A DNA stretch of 31,015 nt from an uncultured Erythrobacter sp. (GCA_913061345.1 CAJXTZ010000024.1:1-31015), one strand, 5' to 3'; numbered from the stretch's first letter, positions 20,244 through 28,958 are shown. The notes: a model not told the origin generated them from the sequence alone. A program made the numbers and translations.

Positions 20244-21532
20244 TGCTGCATAGCCCTGATGCCGGTGACCACTTCCATGCCAACTTCCAACTCGTCCGAT
20301 GTCACCACGGTTTGGCGGCCATCGCTCTGTCCGGTCACGACTTCGATGGAGCGCAGCGCGCCGTCTTCCTGCACCACGTAAACCGTCTGGCGGCTGCCAA
20401 CGCCGATGGTTGCAGTGTCCTCGCCTTCCAGCCCGAATTGCGGATCACCGAAGATGCCTCCTTCTTCGTCTTCCTCATTGGGGTCGAAGCGAAGCGCACC
20501 GTTGGGTACCAGCATTGCATTGCCGGTGTTCGTGGTGGCGATGGTGGCCGTGGCCGTCATGCCGGGGCGCAGCAGGCCTTCATCGTTACCCACGATCAGC
20601 CGCGCTTCATAGCTGACCACCTGGTTGCTCTGCTGCTGCTGGCTGGCGAGTGCGATATTGTTGGAGGCAAGATCCACCCGCTCCACGACTGCAGGAAAGC
20701 GGCGGCCGGGATAGGCATCAACGGTAAAGGTCGATTCCTGGCCGGGCTGCACTTCGCCCACGTCGGCTTCGTCAATATCCACGCGCAGCTGCATGGTGGC
20801 GAGGTTTTCTGCCAGCACGAACAGGGTCGGGGTGTTGAAACTGGCGGCCACGGTCTGCCCCGGCTCCACCTGCCGGGCCAACACCACGCCCGACACGGGA
20901 GAGCGTATCACGGCGCGGTCGCTGTTGGTCTGCGCGCTGGAAAGTTGCGCCTGCGCACTGGAAACATTGGCGCGGGCGCTGGCAACCGCCGCGCGGCCCC
21001 GGTTCACGGCAGCCTCGGCCTGTTCCATCTCTGCCTTTGCGGGTACGCGGCCATCGGACAGACGCCGCACTTCGCGCAATCGCTCAAGCTGGGCGGTGTC
21101 CGCATCCAGCGTGGCTTGCGCCTGCACCACGGCGGCGCGGGCGGCGTTGAGATTGGCGCGGCCCTGCGTGATCTGATCCTGGATCACATCGGTGTTGATC
21201 CGGGCAAGAATCTGCCCGCGCGAGACGACATCATTCACGTCAACCAGTACGGCATCTATCCTGCCGGAAACTTCGGAGCCGACTTCCACCTGGTTGGTAG
21301 GGCGCAAGTTGCCCGTCGCGGTTACGGTGAGGTCAAGCGAACGCTCTTCCACCTCGGTGGTGATGTAATCCGGACCTGCTTCGTCATTCGAAACCACCGT
21401 GGAAATCAGGATCAGCGCCAGCACAAGCACCGCGATTACCCATACCCAGCGGCGCTTGTACCATTTGCGCGGCTTGCCGGTGTCGAGATACTCGCCGATG
21501 TCCTGTTCAGTTTCGGAGTCGGTCTGGCTCAT
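20240..21532 (-). CDS. Periplasmic adaptor (membrane fusion) protein, MacA/HlyD type
   Basis: This 430-residue protein links the inner-membrane ABC transporter to the outer-membrane channel. It has a short acidic cytoplasmic end, a transmembrane anchor (WVWVIAVLVLALILISTVV, about residues 29-47), a lipoyl-like half (VEVGSEVSGRIDAVLVDVND), a helical hairpin with many Ala/Gln/Arg repeats (about 115-200), the second lipoyl half (DRAVIRSPVSGVVLARQVEP) and beta-barrel domains. A Glu/Asp-rich insert (DPNEEDEEGG) occurs near residue 350. It overlaps both neighbours by four bases (ATGA upstream, GTGA downstream), so it is part of one tightly coupled operon. Confidence 0.94.
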
Positions 21533-22989
21533 TGCGCGGTCCTGTCGTTATCCGCCGGGGCGCTACTGGCCACTGGCGGGAGATCGTAATCGGAGATGGT
21601 CCACCCGCCGCCCAGCGCCTGCGTCAGTCGGACGAAGGCGATGGCACGGTCGGCCTGGGCGGCAACCAGCTGGTTACGGGCGGAGAGCAGTTGGTTCTCG
21701 GCCGTCAGCAGGGTGCGAAAATCGGTGAGGCCCGCCTGATACTGGCTGCGCGCCAGAAGAGCGGAATTCTCGGCAGCATCCAGCGCCTCCTCATTGATGG
21801 CGACACGCTCGTCCGAGGTGCGCTGATCTACTGCAGCGGTTTCCACGTCTTCCAGCGCGTTCAGGATCGATTGCTCCCACGCTGCCAGCGAAACATCGGC
21901 CCCGGCCTGTGCAATATCGACCTGGGCAGCCGTGCGTCCGCCATCGAAGATCAACTGGCTGACCCCCGCGAACAGGCCGCCGGTTACGATGTCGAACAGG
22001 TTGCCGCCGGTAACGGGACCGGTGCCGATATTGCCTGAGAGGCGCACCAGCGGCAGCAGTTGCGCGCGGGCAACGCCGATGCGCGCGGTGCTGGCAAACA
22101 GCGCGGCCTCTGCGCTGCGAACATCCGGGCGCCGCCGCAACACTTCTGCCGGTGCTTCGAACCCGGCCAGCAGGGGCGGGGCAGGGACCGGCTCCGGCTC
22201 GGTCGCGATGATGGCATTCAGCGCCCGTCCCGGCGGTTCGCCGATCAACGTCGAAATGGAATTGGCGGTTGCGTAAAGGTTGCTTTCCAGCAGCGGAATA
22301 GTGGCTGCGGTCTGCGCGCGCTGCGTGCGCGCCTGTTCCACATCAAGGCTGGAAACCAGACCGGCCTGGTTGCGCCAGCGCGCGATCTGCAAGTTGTCAT
22401 CCTGGTACTCCAGCGTGGAGCGCGCGATAGCCAGTTGCTCTGCCGTGGCGCGTGCGTTGATCGTGGCAATGGCGACTTGCCCCACAATCAGGCGCTGCAG
22501 GTCTGCCAACGAATAGCCTTGCGCGGCCAATTCTCCGCGTACGGCGGCAACGCTGCCGGATATCTGGCCAAACAGGTCCAACTCCCAAGCGGCATCCGCG
22601 CCAAGCGAGAACTGCACGCCGTCGCGCGAAAGATCGCCGACATCGCGATCGACTCCGCCGGTTGCCGAGACGGACGGCAGGTAACCTGCCCGCGCCTGCA
22701 CCAGCGAAAAACGCGCCTGTTCCAGACGTGCGGCACTTTGTGCCAGATCGCGGTTTTCGAGGATGGCCTGTTCCACGAAGTCGCTGAGCAATGGATCGCC
22801 CAGCAACGTCCAGTATTCGGTGAGGTCGGCACTGACAGGAGCGGGGTCGGCAATCTGCCACTGGGCGGGAACAGCGATATCAGGCTGCGCAATCTCGACC
22901 GTCGGCGTGGCGCAGGCCCCAAGCGCAAACAGCGGAACTGCAAGCACCGTCATGCGCCGTGCCCGTGCCTTGCACGTATTCCCGTCCAT
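21529..22989 (-). CDS. Outer-membrane efflux lipoprotein, NodT/TolC family
   Basis: This approximately 486-residue outer-membrane factor forms the exit duct of the efflux system. It has a lipoprotein signal (LFALGAC, acylated Cys about residue 26), the NodT-family start of the mature chain (YWTLLGDPLLSDFVEQAI), and two repeated helical segments characteristic of OEP proteins. The frame opens at 23019, but ATG 22989 (MDGNTCKARARRM) gives a normal signal peptide with a basic n-region. ATG 22953 would remove the basic residues. It is the first gene of the operon. The transported compound is unknown; antibiotics, siderophores or lipid-like molecules are all possible for MacAB-type pumps. Confidence 0.9.
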   Translation of the reverse strand: MDGNTCKARARRMTVLAVPLFALGACATPTVEIAQPDIAVPAQWQIADPAPVSADLTEYWTLLGDPLLSDFVEQAILENRDLAQSAARLEQARFSLVQARAGYLPSVSATGGVDRDVGDLSRDGVQFSLGADAAWELDLFGQISGSVAAVRGELAAQGYSLADLQRLIVGQVAIATINARATAEQLAIARSTLEYQDDNLQIARWRNQAGLVSSLDVEQARTQRAQTAATIPLLESNLYATANSISTLIGEPPGRALNAIIATEPEPVPAPPLLAGFEAPAEVLRRRPDVRSAEAALFASTARIGVARAQLLPLVRLSGNIGTGPVTGGNLFDIVTGGLFAGVSQLIFDGGRTAAQVDIAQAGADVSLAAWEQSILNALEDVETAAVDQRTSDERVAINEEALDAAENSALLARSQYQAGLTDFRTLLTAENQLLSARNQLVAAQADRAIAFVRLTQALGGGWTISDYDLPPVASSAPADNDRTAQ

Positions 22990-23336
22990 TCCTACCGATA
23001 CTCCCCTATGCGCCCACAACCGGTTTAAACTATGGTTTCAAATGTTCCAACCTAGCATTTGTAACTTCCGCAACTCCGTCTTTTCATGACCATGCCAGTA
23101 GTTGCGCCACTGGTTACTGCACCCAGCCCCTTGCAACTATTTCGACATCGAACCGAACCAGAAACCCCTCGAAGGGCTGCCCGGCATTCACACGATAGAG
23201 CTTGCCCACGAAACCGGGATCGAGGAACCGTCCACCCTGTTCGATGAACGTGTGTTAGCGTCTCAATACAGTAAGATCAAGATGCAGACGGTACGGCGGA
23301 TCATTCTCCCGTTCGGGAACCAATCAGCAGCTTCTC
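22990..23336. other. Intergenic region: efflux operon leader and unexplained sequence
   Basis: This 347-base gap carries the leader of the minus-strand efflux operon. Overlapping 8-bp palindromes AACCGGTT (23018-23025) and GTTTAAAC (23023-23030) may be an operator. Beyond it, a 46-codon minus frame (23114-23254), bounded by stops on both sides, uses codons typical of the genome but lacks a proper start. A plus frame (from 23102) covers the same bases. Neither resembles a family I recognise; one may be a gene remnant. Confidence 0.5.
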
Positions 23337-23513
23337 ATGACCAGCTTCCCCATTTGCACGCATGTTGAAGTGCTTCCCGTTCCTGAATTTGATGGCACAT
23401 CTCGCGGGCGCGGTTATATTGACACCATGGTGGCATTCAGGGAATTGCGCGCTGAAGAGGCGCGCCTGCGCATGGGCATCGATCCTGTAGAAATGCCGGC
23501 CCGCAAACATTAG
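23337..23513 (+). CDS. Small hypothetical protein upstream of xdhC-like gene
   Basis: This is a 58-codon open frame beginning MTSFPICTHVEVLPVP and ending in EMPARKH. I do not recognise it. Third codon positions are fairly GC-rich, and the stop lies one base before the start of the XdhC-like gene, which suggests co-transcription. It is soluble with a charged helix-like second half (FRELRAEEARLRMG). No strong ribosome-binding site is seen before the ATG, and the frame is open upstream to 23259 without another start. It could be a real small gene or the end of a decayed one. Confidence 0.4.
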   Translation: MTSFPICTHVEVLPVPEFDGTSRGRGYIDTMVAFRELRAEEARLRMGIDPVEMPARKH

Positions 23514-23514
23514 T

Positions 23515-24369
23515 ATGATGATGGCTCCCCTCGCAGGCGATCATGCAGCCTTGCGTGCGGCCTGCCAGCCGGGCGTGGGCCTGTGCACCATCACCCATAT
23601 CGAGGGAAGCTTTTCACGCCGCCTTGGAGCGCAACTTGCAGTGCTTCCCAGCGGCAGTATCGTCGGCAGCCTTGCAGACGGTTGCCTCGAACAGGAACTG
23701 GCCAACGAAGTTCAGAAGGGCGGCGAGAGGCGCGTGATCCGTTATGGTGCGGGCTCACCCCAAATCGATTTTCGCCTGCCCTGCGGCGGTGGGCTGGACA
23801 TATTGATCGATCCCGATCCCGATCGCGCCGATTGCAAGAACGCTATCGAGGCGCTCGACGCGCGAAGGGAGGCAAGGCTAACGTTGCCGGACCCCAGTCC
23901 GCTAGCTCAGCGCCGCTACGTGCCGGAGCTGCGGCTTCTGTTGTTCGGGGAGGGGCCTGAACTTGCGGCCATGGCGCAGGTTGCGGCAGCTTGCGGTATT
24001 GCCGCCGAACCGCACGATCGTGAAAGCAGCACATTGTCGCTGGGAACGATCCCTGATGACCTCGTCGCCGACCGGTGGACCGCGATTATCCTGCTGTTCC
24101 ACGATCATGAATGGGAGCGCGCAATCCTGCAATGGGCTCTCACCACGCCTGCCTTCCTGATCGGCGCGCAAGGTGGGGCGCCTGCCCGCGCGGCGCGGGA
24201 GGCGGAACTGGTGTCCCTTGGCTTTGCGCCCGAGCAAGTCGCGCGCATTGCCAGCCCCATCGGAACGGTGAAACACAGCCGCGAACCGCTTGGCCTCGCG
24301 CTCTCGGCCCTGGCGGATATTTCAGGCGCATACGAACTTCGCCACCCGCACCACCATGCGAGCCGCTGA
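23515..24369 (+). CDS. XdhC/CoxI family molybdoenzyme maturation protein
   Basis: This 284-residue protein resembles XdhC/CoxI factors, which bind molybdenum cofactor and insert its sulfurated form into xanthine dehydrogenase-type hydroxylases. The N-terminal domain has HIEGSFSRRLGAQLAVLPSG followed by IVGSLADGCLEQELANE, the family core (usually GSLSGGCVE). The C-terminal part is a Rossmann-like domain (LRLLLFGEGPELAAMAQVAA) ending in a region with IGTVKHSREPLGLALSALAD, where family members have a similar conserved tail. Three ATG codons occur in a row at the start, so the N-terminus may be two residues shorter. It overlaps the MobA-like gene by 14 bases. No target molybdoenzyme is in the window. 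Confidence 0.85.
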   Translation: MMMAPLAGDHAALRAACQPGVGLCTITHIEGSFSRRLGAQLAVLPSGSIVGSLADGCLEQELANEVQKGGERRVIRYGAGSPQIDFRLPCGGGLDILIDPDPDRADCKNAIEALDARREARLTLPDPSPLAQRRYVPELRLLLFGEGPELAAMAQVAAACGIAAEPHDRESSTLSLGTIPDDLVADRWTAIILLFHDHEWERAILQWALTTPAFLIGAQGGAPARAAREAELVSLGFAPEQVARIASPIGTVKHSREPLGLALSALADISGAYELRHPHHHASR

Positions 24370-24943
24370 GGGCGAGCCGCTGGTGGCGGTGCTTGCCGCC
24401 GGTCTTGCCAGCCGGTTCGGTGGAGGAAAGCTGGACGCGGACTGTGCTGGCCGTCCGCTGGGCCGGTGGGCCATCGATGCAGTAGCGCAGGCGGGTTTGC
24501 AGCCTGGTGTCATCCTGGTGAGGCCGCAACCGCCCGCCTTTGCCAGTGCGGCGCAAGGATGGCACATGATTACCAATCCGACACCGGAGCGAGGGCTTGG
24601 CACTTCCGTCGCACTGGCCTGCCGAGAAGCTGCCCGGCAATTGCGCGGCGTCCTGCTGTTGCTAGCCGATATGCCGCTGATCGATGCCGATCAATTGCAC
24701 ACGTTAGCCTCTTGTCCGACCACTGCCGCCACACGCTATCCCGATGGCCATCTCGGTGTTCCGGTGCACATCGCACCAGGCGATGTTGGACGGTTTACCG
24801 AGTTGTCGGGTGATAGCGGAGTGGGGAAGCTACTCTATAGCCTCGATGGCTTAACAGCGCTCGATGCGCCGCCCGAAAGCCTTTGCGATGTGGATGATGC
24901 AGAAGCGCTGGAAGCGGTGCGCCAGATCCTCGCCGTGCGCTAG
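24356..24943 (+). CDS. MobA-like nucleotidyltransferase (molybdenum cofactor cytidylyltransferase-like)
   Basis: This 195-residue NTP-transferase begins VAVLAAGLASRFGGGKLDAD, the nucleotide-binding signature of the MobA/MocA superfamily. It also has LLLLADMPLIDADQL, the metal-binding Asp motif. Paired with XdhC it most likely makes the CMP form of molybdenum cofactor (MocA type) used by XDH/CODH-like hydroxylases, though the guanylyl form (MobA) cannot be excluded. ATG 24356 overlaps the XdhC-like gene by 14 bases. Its TAG stop overlaps the stop codon of the convergent LprI-like gene (CTAG at 24940-24943). Confidence 0.83.
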   Translation: MRAAEGEPLVAVLAAGLASRFGGGKLDADCAGRPLGRWAIDAVAQAGLQPGVILVRPQPPAFASAAQGWHMITNPTPERGLGTSVALACREAARQLRGVLLLLADMPLIDADQLHTLASCPTTAATRYPDGHLGVPVHIAPGDVGRFTELSGDSGVGKLLYSLDGLTALDAPPESLCDVDDAEALEAVRQILAVR

Positions 24944-25365
24944 CGGGGATTGTCGCTCAGTTCGTGCAACTGCTGCGTGCGGGCGCGGGTAACTTGCGTC
25001 TTGCAAGTGGCAACCAGCAGTGGCTCCAGCGATCCACCGCGGGCGTAATAGCCTTCGCTTGCGCAGTGCGCGTCACGGTAGCTGAGCCAAGCACGCTGGG
25101 CGGCAAGCAGTTGTTCGAAATAGCCGGGTCGCCCATCGTCCGGGGTGCTGGCGGCATCCAGCCGCCGCATCTCTGCTGCAGTTTCGCGCCATTGCGCATT
25201 CAACGCCGCGTCCGCTTCGTCGAATTCCAGTGCTGCACAATAGTTCATGGCCTGCTGCGTCATCGGCTCCGCACAATCGCGCGTTTCGCGCGCGACTTCC
25301 CCAGCGTCGGCCTCGACACCGTGTTGCGTGGCGAGCAGCATCAGCAAGGGGTAGGCAAGGTTCAC
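24940..25365 (-). CDS. LprI-like (DUF1311) secreted protein
   Basis: This 141-residue protein matches the lysozyme-inhibitor LprI/DUF1311 N-terminal domain. Four cysteines (31, 43, 101, 121) are at family positions, with MNYCAALEFDEADAALNAQW, LLAAQRAWLSYRDAHC and GGSLEPLLVATCKTQVTRAR. The N-terminus (NLAYPLLMLLATQHGVEADA) looks like a short signal sequence lacking strong basic residues, so export to the periplasm is likely but not certain. GTG at 25365 is the start, with AAGGA 6 bases upstream and only 3 bases after the previous stop. The role of most such proteins is unknown; lysozyme inhibition was shown for a mycobacterial member. Confidence 0.85.
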   Translation of the reverse strand: MNLAYPLLMLLATQHGVEADAGEVARETRDCAEPMTQQAMNYCAALEFDEADAALNAQWRETAAEMRRLDAASTPDDGRPGYFEQLLAAQRAWLSYRDAHCASEGYYARGGSLEPLLVATCKTQVTRARTQQLHELSDNPR

Positions 25366-25368
25366 GAG

Positions 25369-26184
25369 TTATCCTTTTGCAACGGTCTTTTCCGCTCGCA
25401 CGGCTGAATATGCGCTGAGTTGCGGCGCAAACCAGCGCGCACCGCGCCGCTCGGCCTCTTCGGGCGGTATGGTGGCCAGCGAATGCGCCAGCCGCGCCAC
25501 GTTTTCATCCGACAGCGTGCCGAGCGATGTCACGTATACGCCGATGGTGAACAGGATGACACCTGTTTCGGGAAGTCGGCGCAGGGTTTGCCGTTCGCAC
25601 CGCACGTACAGCGTTTCGCCCGCGTTGTCGGGGGTGACGGTGGCAAAGGCTTCGTGCGATGGCGCGGTATCGATCCAGCGCATCGCGGGCGTCGGGGTGA
25701 CGAACCAGTTGCAACGGCCGAATATACGGCCGGGTCGCAGCTTTGCCATGAAATGATCGACCGCGCTTCCAAGCTGCTGCCTGAACCCGTGAATCGGCGC
25801 ATGCAGTGCCACCAGCGGCAGGCCCAGCTTGTCCGCCGGGTGCCAGTCCGTAGGCCATGCCACTGCCGCACCGATCAGGCGGTAGACATCGCCTGAACCT
25901 TGTGTCGTCAGCAGACACATATCCTCGTGCGCGCCGCGTGCTGCACCTTCCAGGCCGCCGCTCGTGCCCAGAATGGTGGCAAGTTCAGTGCCTGCCGGCT
26001 CGGCGTCCGGCGTAAGCTGCACGCTGTCAGGATGCGCATCGAAGGCGGCATTGCGCGCGGCAAGGTCGGGTTCGGGCTGAAGCCATTCGTCCTCACTCAG
26101 CGCCAGCAGCCCCATTTTCAGCGTACCGCCACCACGCGCCTTTGGCAGCAGTTCCTCGACCGAGAAGCCGAGTCTGGAGATCAA
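25369..26184 (-). CDS. DUF3445 / heme-dependent oxidative N-demethylase-like protein
   Basis: This 271-residue protein matches the DUF3445 (HODM alpha-subunit-like) family by its layout: MGLLALSEDEWLQPEPDLAARN near the N-terminus, the central VAWPTDWHPADKLGLPLVALHAPIHGF, NWFVTPTP, and YVRCERQTLRRLPETGVILFTI. The characterised member is a heme-dependent enzyme that removes methyl groups from dimethylamine, but most family members are uncharacterised and other HODM subunits are absent here. It starts with TTG at 26184, overlapping the epimerase stop codon as TTGA. The first in-frame ATG would remove 23 residues. It lies between an epimerase and an LprI-like gene in one probable operon. Confidence 0.82.
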   Translation of the reverse strand: MISRLGFSVEELLPKARGGGTLKMGLLALSEDEWLQPEPDLAARNAAFDAHPDSVQLTPDAEPAGTELATILGTSGGLEGAARGAHEDMCLLTTQGSGDVYRLIGAAVAWPTDWHPADKLGLPLVALHAPIHGFRQQLGSAVDHFMAKLRPGRIFGRCNWFVTPTPAMRWIDTAPSHEAFATVTPDNAGETLYVRCERQTLRRLPETGVILFTIGVYVTSLGTLSDENVARLAHSLATIPPEEAERRGARWFAPQLSAYSAVRAEKTVAKG

Positions 26185-26624
26185 TGAGACACGCCGTCTT
26201 TCGGGCTTTCCATGATCTCTGTCAGCTGGCCCAGCATGTCCTTAGGATGGAGGAAGAAGATCGGCGTGCCATGCGCACCGATGCGCGTGGGACCGAGGAT
26301 TCGCTTCCCCGCAGCTTCGAATTCGGCGCGCGCCGCCTCGATATCGGACACTTCGAAGCACACGTGATGCTGGCCGCCCAGGGGATTCTTGGCGATGAAA
26401 TTGGTGACGGGCGATTCCTCGCTCAGCGGAGCCAGCAGTTCCACCTGAGTCCCCTCGGTGCCCGCGTGGCCGGGAGTGTTGACGAAGCAGACCTTCACGC
26501 CCTGTTCGGGCAGGTCGAACGGTTCGGTGATCTTGGTTGCGCCCAGCACATCGCGGTAGAATGCGATGGCTTCGTCGAGGTTGGGCACGGCGACACCGAT
26601 ATGGTTGAAACGGCCTAGCTGCAT
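26181..26624 (-). CDS. mce: Methylmalonyl-CoA epimerase
   Basis: This 147-residue vicinal-oxygen-chelate protein interconverts (2R)- and (2S)-methylmalonyl-CoA on the propionyl-CoA to succinyl-CoA route. It has the paired betaalphabetabetabeta motifs with metal ligands at His8 (FNHIGVAVPNLDEAIAFYRD), around His87 (GGQHHVCFEV) and Glu136 (LTEIME), and QVELLAPL in the first module. The length is normal. A strong AAAGGAGAT site lies 5 bases before the ATG, and the gene begins 24 bases after the hydrolase stop. The mutase and propionyl-CoA carboxylase are not in this window. Confidence 0.94.
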   Translation of the reverse strand: MQLGRFNHIGVAVPNLDEAIAFYRDVLGATKITEPFDLPEQGVKVCFVNTPGHAGTEGTQVELLAPLSEESPVTNFIAKNPLGGQHHVCFEVSDIEAARAEFEAAGKRILGPTRIGAHGTPIFFLHPKDMLGQLTEIMESPKDGVSH

Positions 26625-26648
26625 GATGAATCTCCTTTGCCCGATGCC

Positions 26649-27590
26649 CTAGCGCAGGCCGGGACGTTCTGCCAAACCTCTGGTGCGCACTGGCGCGGTA
26701 TCTTCGGATTGGCGCGCGGCTCCCTCGCCGCCGGTGACGTTTGCGATGAACCGGCTGGCATCCTCCAGCACCGGGGCACGGCCACGCAGGGGGCGGGACA
26801 GCGCAACGAGAATGTCGATATGATCGACGCCGGGATAGGTCACCATCTCGGCCCCTACGCCTGCATCTGTAAGCGTGGTCGACAATGCCTCGCTGTTGCG
26901 GGGCTTTACCACCGTATCCTCCGCGCCGGTCAGCAGTAGGGCTGGCGGGGCGCTTCCATCGGCAAAGGTGATCGGCTGGGTCTCTTCGCTGCGCGGCCAG
27001 TCGCCAAATGCCTCCACAGAGGCGGCAGTGTCGAACGGAAAGAAATCGTAGGGGCCAGCCAGACCCACTAGCCCCTGAACGAACCCGCGATCACCCTCCA
27101 GCCATTGCGGATCGGTTGCCAGCATGGCGGCGATGTGTGCTCCGGCGGAATGGCCCATCAGCACGATGCGATCCGGATCGCCGCCGTAGTTTGCGATGTT
27201 CTGCCGCACCCAGCGAACTGCAGCGGCGCCGTCCTCGATGAATGCAGGGAAGTGAATTTCCGGTACGAGGCGATAGTCCGGCACGGCCACCACGAAGCCG
27301 CGCGATGCCAACGCGCGTCCGGCAAAATTATATCCGGCGCGCGTGCCGCTGTTCCAACTGCCACCGTAGAAAAATACCACCACCGGGCGCGCGGCTTGGC
27401 TTGTGTCGGCGGGGGCGTAGATATCCAGCATCTGCCGCCTGTCGCTGCCGTATGCCTGTCCCTCTGCCACCTTGCTGCTGCCCTTGTCCTTGGGCACCAG
27501 CGTGTTGAACGTCCGCAACGGGGAGATCATGTAGGAGACAGCCAGCGCGACTACTGCGAGCAGGAACAGGGCGATAGCAAATTTCACCAT
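26649..27590 (-). CDS. Membrane-anchored alpha/beta hydrolase (carboxylesterase-like)
   Basis: This 313-residue hydrolase has an N-terminal hydrophobic anchor (FAIALFLLAVVALAVSYMI), so its catalytic domain probably faces the periplasm. The oxyanion motif is FYGGSW (HGGxW type with Tyr for His), the nucleophile is Ser148 in GHSAG, and the likely partners are Asp225 (GAEDTVV) and His257 (GVDHIDI). It resembles esterases that act on small or carbohydrate esters; the substrate is unknown. A hydrophilic, Arg-rich C-terminal tail of about 30 residues follows the domain. It is the first gene of a probable hydrolase-mce-HODM-LprI operon and is divergent from the CoA-transferase. Confidence 0.88.
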   Translation of the reverse strand: MVKFAIALFLLAVVALAVSYMISPLRTFNTLVPKDKGSSKVAEGQAYGSDRRQMLDIYAPADTSQAARPVVVFFYGGSWNSGTRAGYNFAGRALASRGFVVAVPDYRLVPEIHFPAFIEDGAAAVRWVRQNIANYGGDPDRIVLMGHSAGAHIAAMLATDPQWLEGDRGFVQGLVGLAGPYDFFPFDTAASVEAFGDWPRSEETQPITFADGSAPPALLLTGAEDTVVKPRNSEALSTTLTDAGVGAEMVTYPGVDHIDILVALSRPLRGRAPVLEDASRFIANVTGGEGAARQSEDTAPVRTRGLAERPGLR

Positions 27591-27833
27591 GCGCCCCCGA
27601 TTTGGCGGCGCATGGTTTGCACGCAGACAAGACGCACTGACGTCCGATTTCCAAGATCACATTCTTCTGGAGAGGGTAGCGGTTGCGCACTCATAGGGCG
27701 AATTAACCCGCAAACCTCTGTTATGGCAATCGCGCGCATTTACTGTCGCTGCAGCTTGAAATCTCGGGCGCCGTGGGGACTGCATGATGAAGCAGTCGTT
27801 TACCCGATGCGCCGCGCAGCGTAGAGCGCGCCC

Positions 27834-28958
27834 ATGAGCGAATCTCCTCTTAGCGGCGTCAAGGTCGTCGAACTCGCCCGCATTCTTGCAGGCCCCTGGG
27901 CTGGACAGGTTCTGGCCGATCTGGGTGCAGAAGTGCACAAGGTCGAAGGGCCGGATGGCGACGATACGCGGCAATGGGGTCCGCCTTTCATCGATCGGTC
28001 CGATGGCAGCAAGGATGCTGCCTACTTCCACGCCGCCAATCGGGGCAAGGACACGATGGTGGCCGATTTCAAACGTGCGGCGGACCTGAAGAAGGTCCAC
28101 GCCATGATCGCCGAGGCAGACGTGGTGATCGAGAATTTCAAACCCGGCAGCCTTGCCAGGTTTGGCCTCGATTACGACAGTCTGAAGGAGGCCAATCCGG
28201 CCCTTGTCTATTGCTCCATCACCGGGTTTGGCCATGACGGCCCCTATGCCGCGCGAGCAGGGTATGACTTTATCGTGCAGGGCATGAGCGGGATCATGGA
28301 TCTGACCGGTACCCCGGAAGGCCCGCCCAACAAGATCGGCGTGGCCTATGCCGACATCATGACCGGGCTCTATGCCGTAATCGCCATTCAGGCCGCGCTG
28401 CACCAGCGGACCCGCACCGGGCGCGGGCAGATGGTGGACATGGCGCTTTTCGATGTGATGGTGGGCACCTTGGGCAACCAGGCCATGAATTATCTCGCAT
28501 CTGGCCGCAGCCCGAAACGCATGGGCAATTCCCATCCCAATATCGCCCCGTATGAGGCGTTCGAAGCGAAGGACGGTTCGCTGATCGTGGCGGTGGGCAA
28601 TGATCGCCAGTTCGAACGCTTCTGCGAGGCGATAGACCTGCCCCTGCGCGAGGAATGGACCACCAACGCCCGGCGCGTGAAAAACCGCGTATCGCTGTCC
28701 GCCTCCATCGCCAAGCGTATCGCGGAGATGAAGCGCGAGGACGTGTTGCTGAAGATGGAGAACAGGGGCATTCCCGCCGGGCCCATCAACACGGTGAAAC
28801 AGGCGCTGACCGACCCGCAGATTGCGGCGCGTGGCATGGTAGTGGATCTGGACGAGGATGGGCTGCAAGGCCTGCGCACGCCGATCCGCTTTTCCGATGC
28901 TGAACTGTCCATCGGCAGGCCGTCGCCGGTACTGCCAAAGGTAGAAGAAGAGGAGTGA
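27834..28958 (+). CDS. Class III CoA-transferase, CaiB/BaiF family
   Basis: This 374-residue enzyme belongs to the family of formyl-CoA, carnitine and succinyl-CoA:dicarboxylate transferases. It begins LSGVKVVELARILAGPWAGQ, has ADVVIENFKPGSLARFGLDY and GYDFIVQGMSGIMDLTG, and carries the catalytic Asp174 in VAYADIMTGLYAV. The substrate cannot be told from sequence; glutaryl- or succinyl-CoA-type transfer is common for such sphingomonad genes. It ends 80 bases before the HTH-DUF4019 gene. The 243-base divergent region before it contains a small hairpin (GACTGC/GCAGTC, 27778-27797) close to the start, and no strong Shine-Dalgarno was seen. Confidence 0.93.
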   Translation: MSESPLSGVKVVELARILAGPWAGQVLADLGAEVHKVEGPDGDDTRQWGPPFIDRSDGSKDAAYFHAANRGKDTMVADFKRAADLKKVHAMIAEADVVIENFKPGSLARFGLDYDSLKEANPALVYCSITGFGHDGPYAARAGYDFIVQGMSGIMDLTGTPEGPPNKIGVAYADIMTGLYAVIAIQAALHQRTRTGRGQMVDMALFDVMVGTLGNQAMNYLASGRSPKRMGNSHPNIAPYEAFEAKDGSLIVAVGNDRQFERFCEAIDLPLREEWTTNARRVKNRVSLSASIAKRIAEMKREDVLLKMENRGIPAGPINTVKQALTDPQIAARGMVVDLDEDGLQGLRTPIRFSDAELSIGRPSPVLPKVEEEE

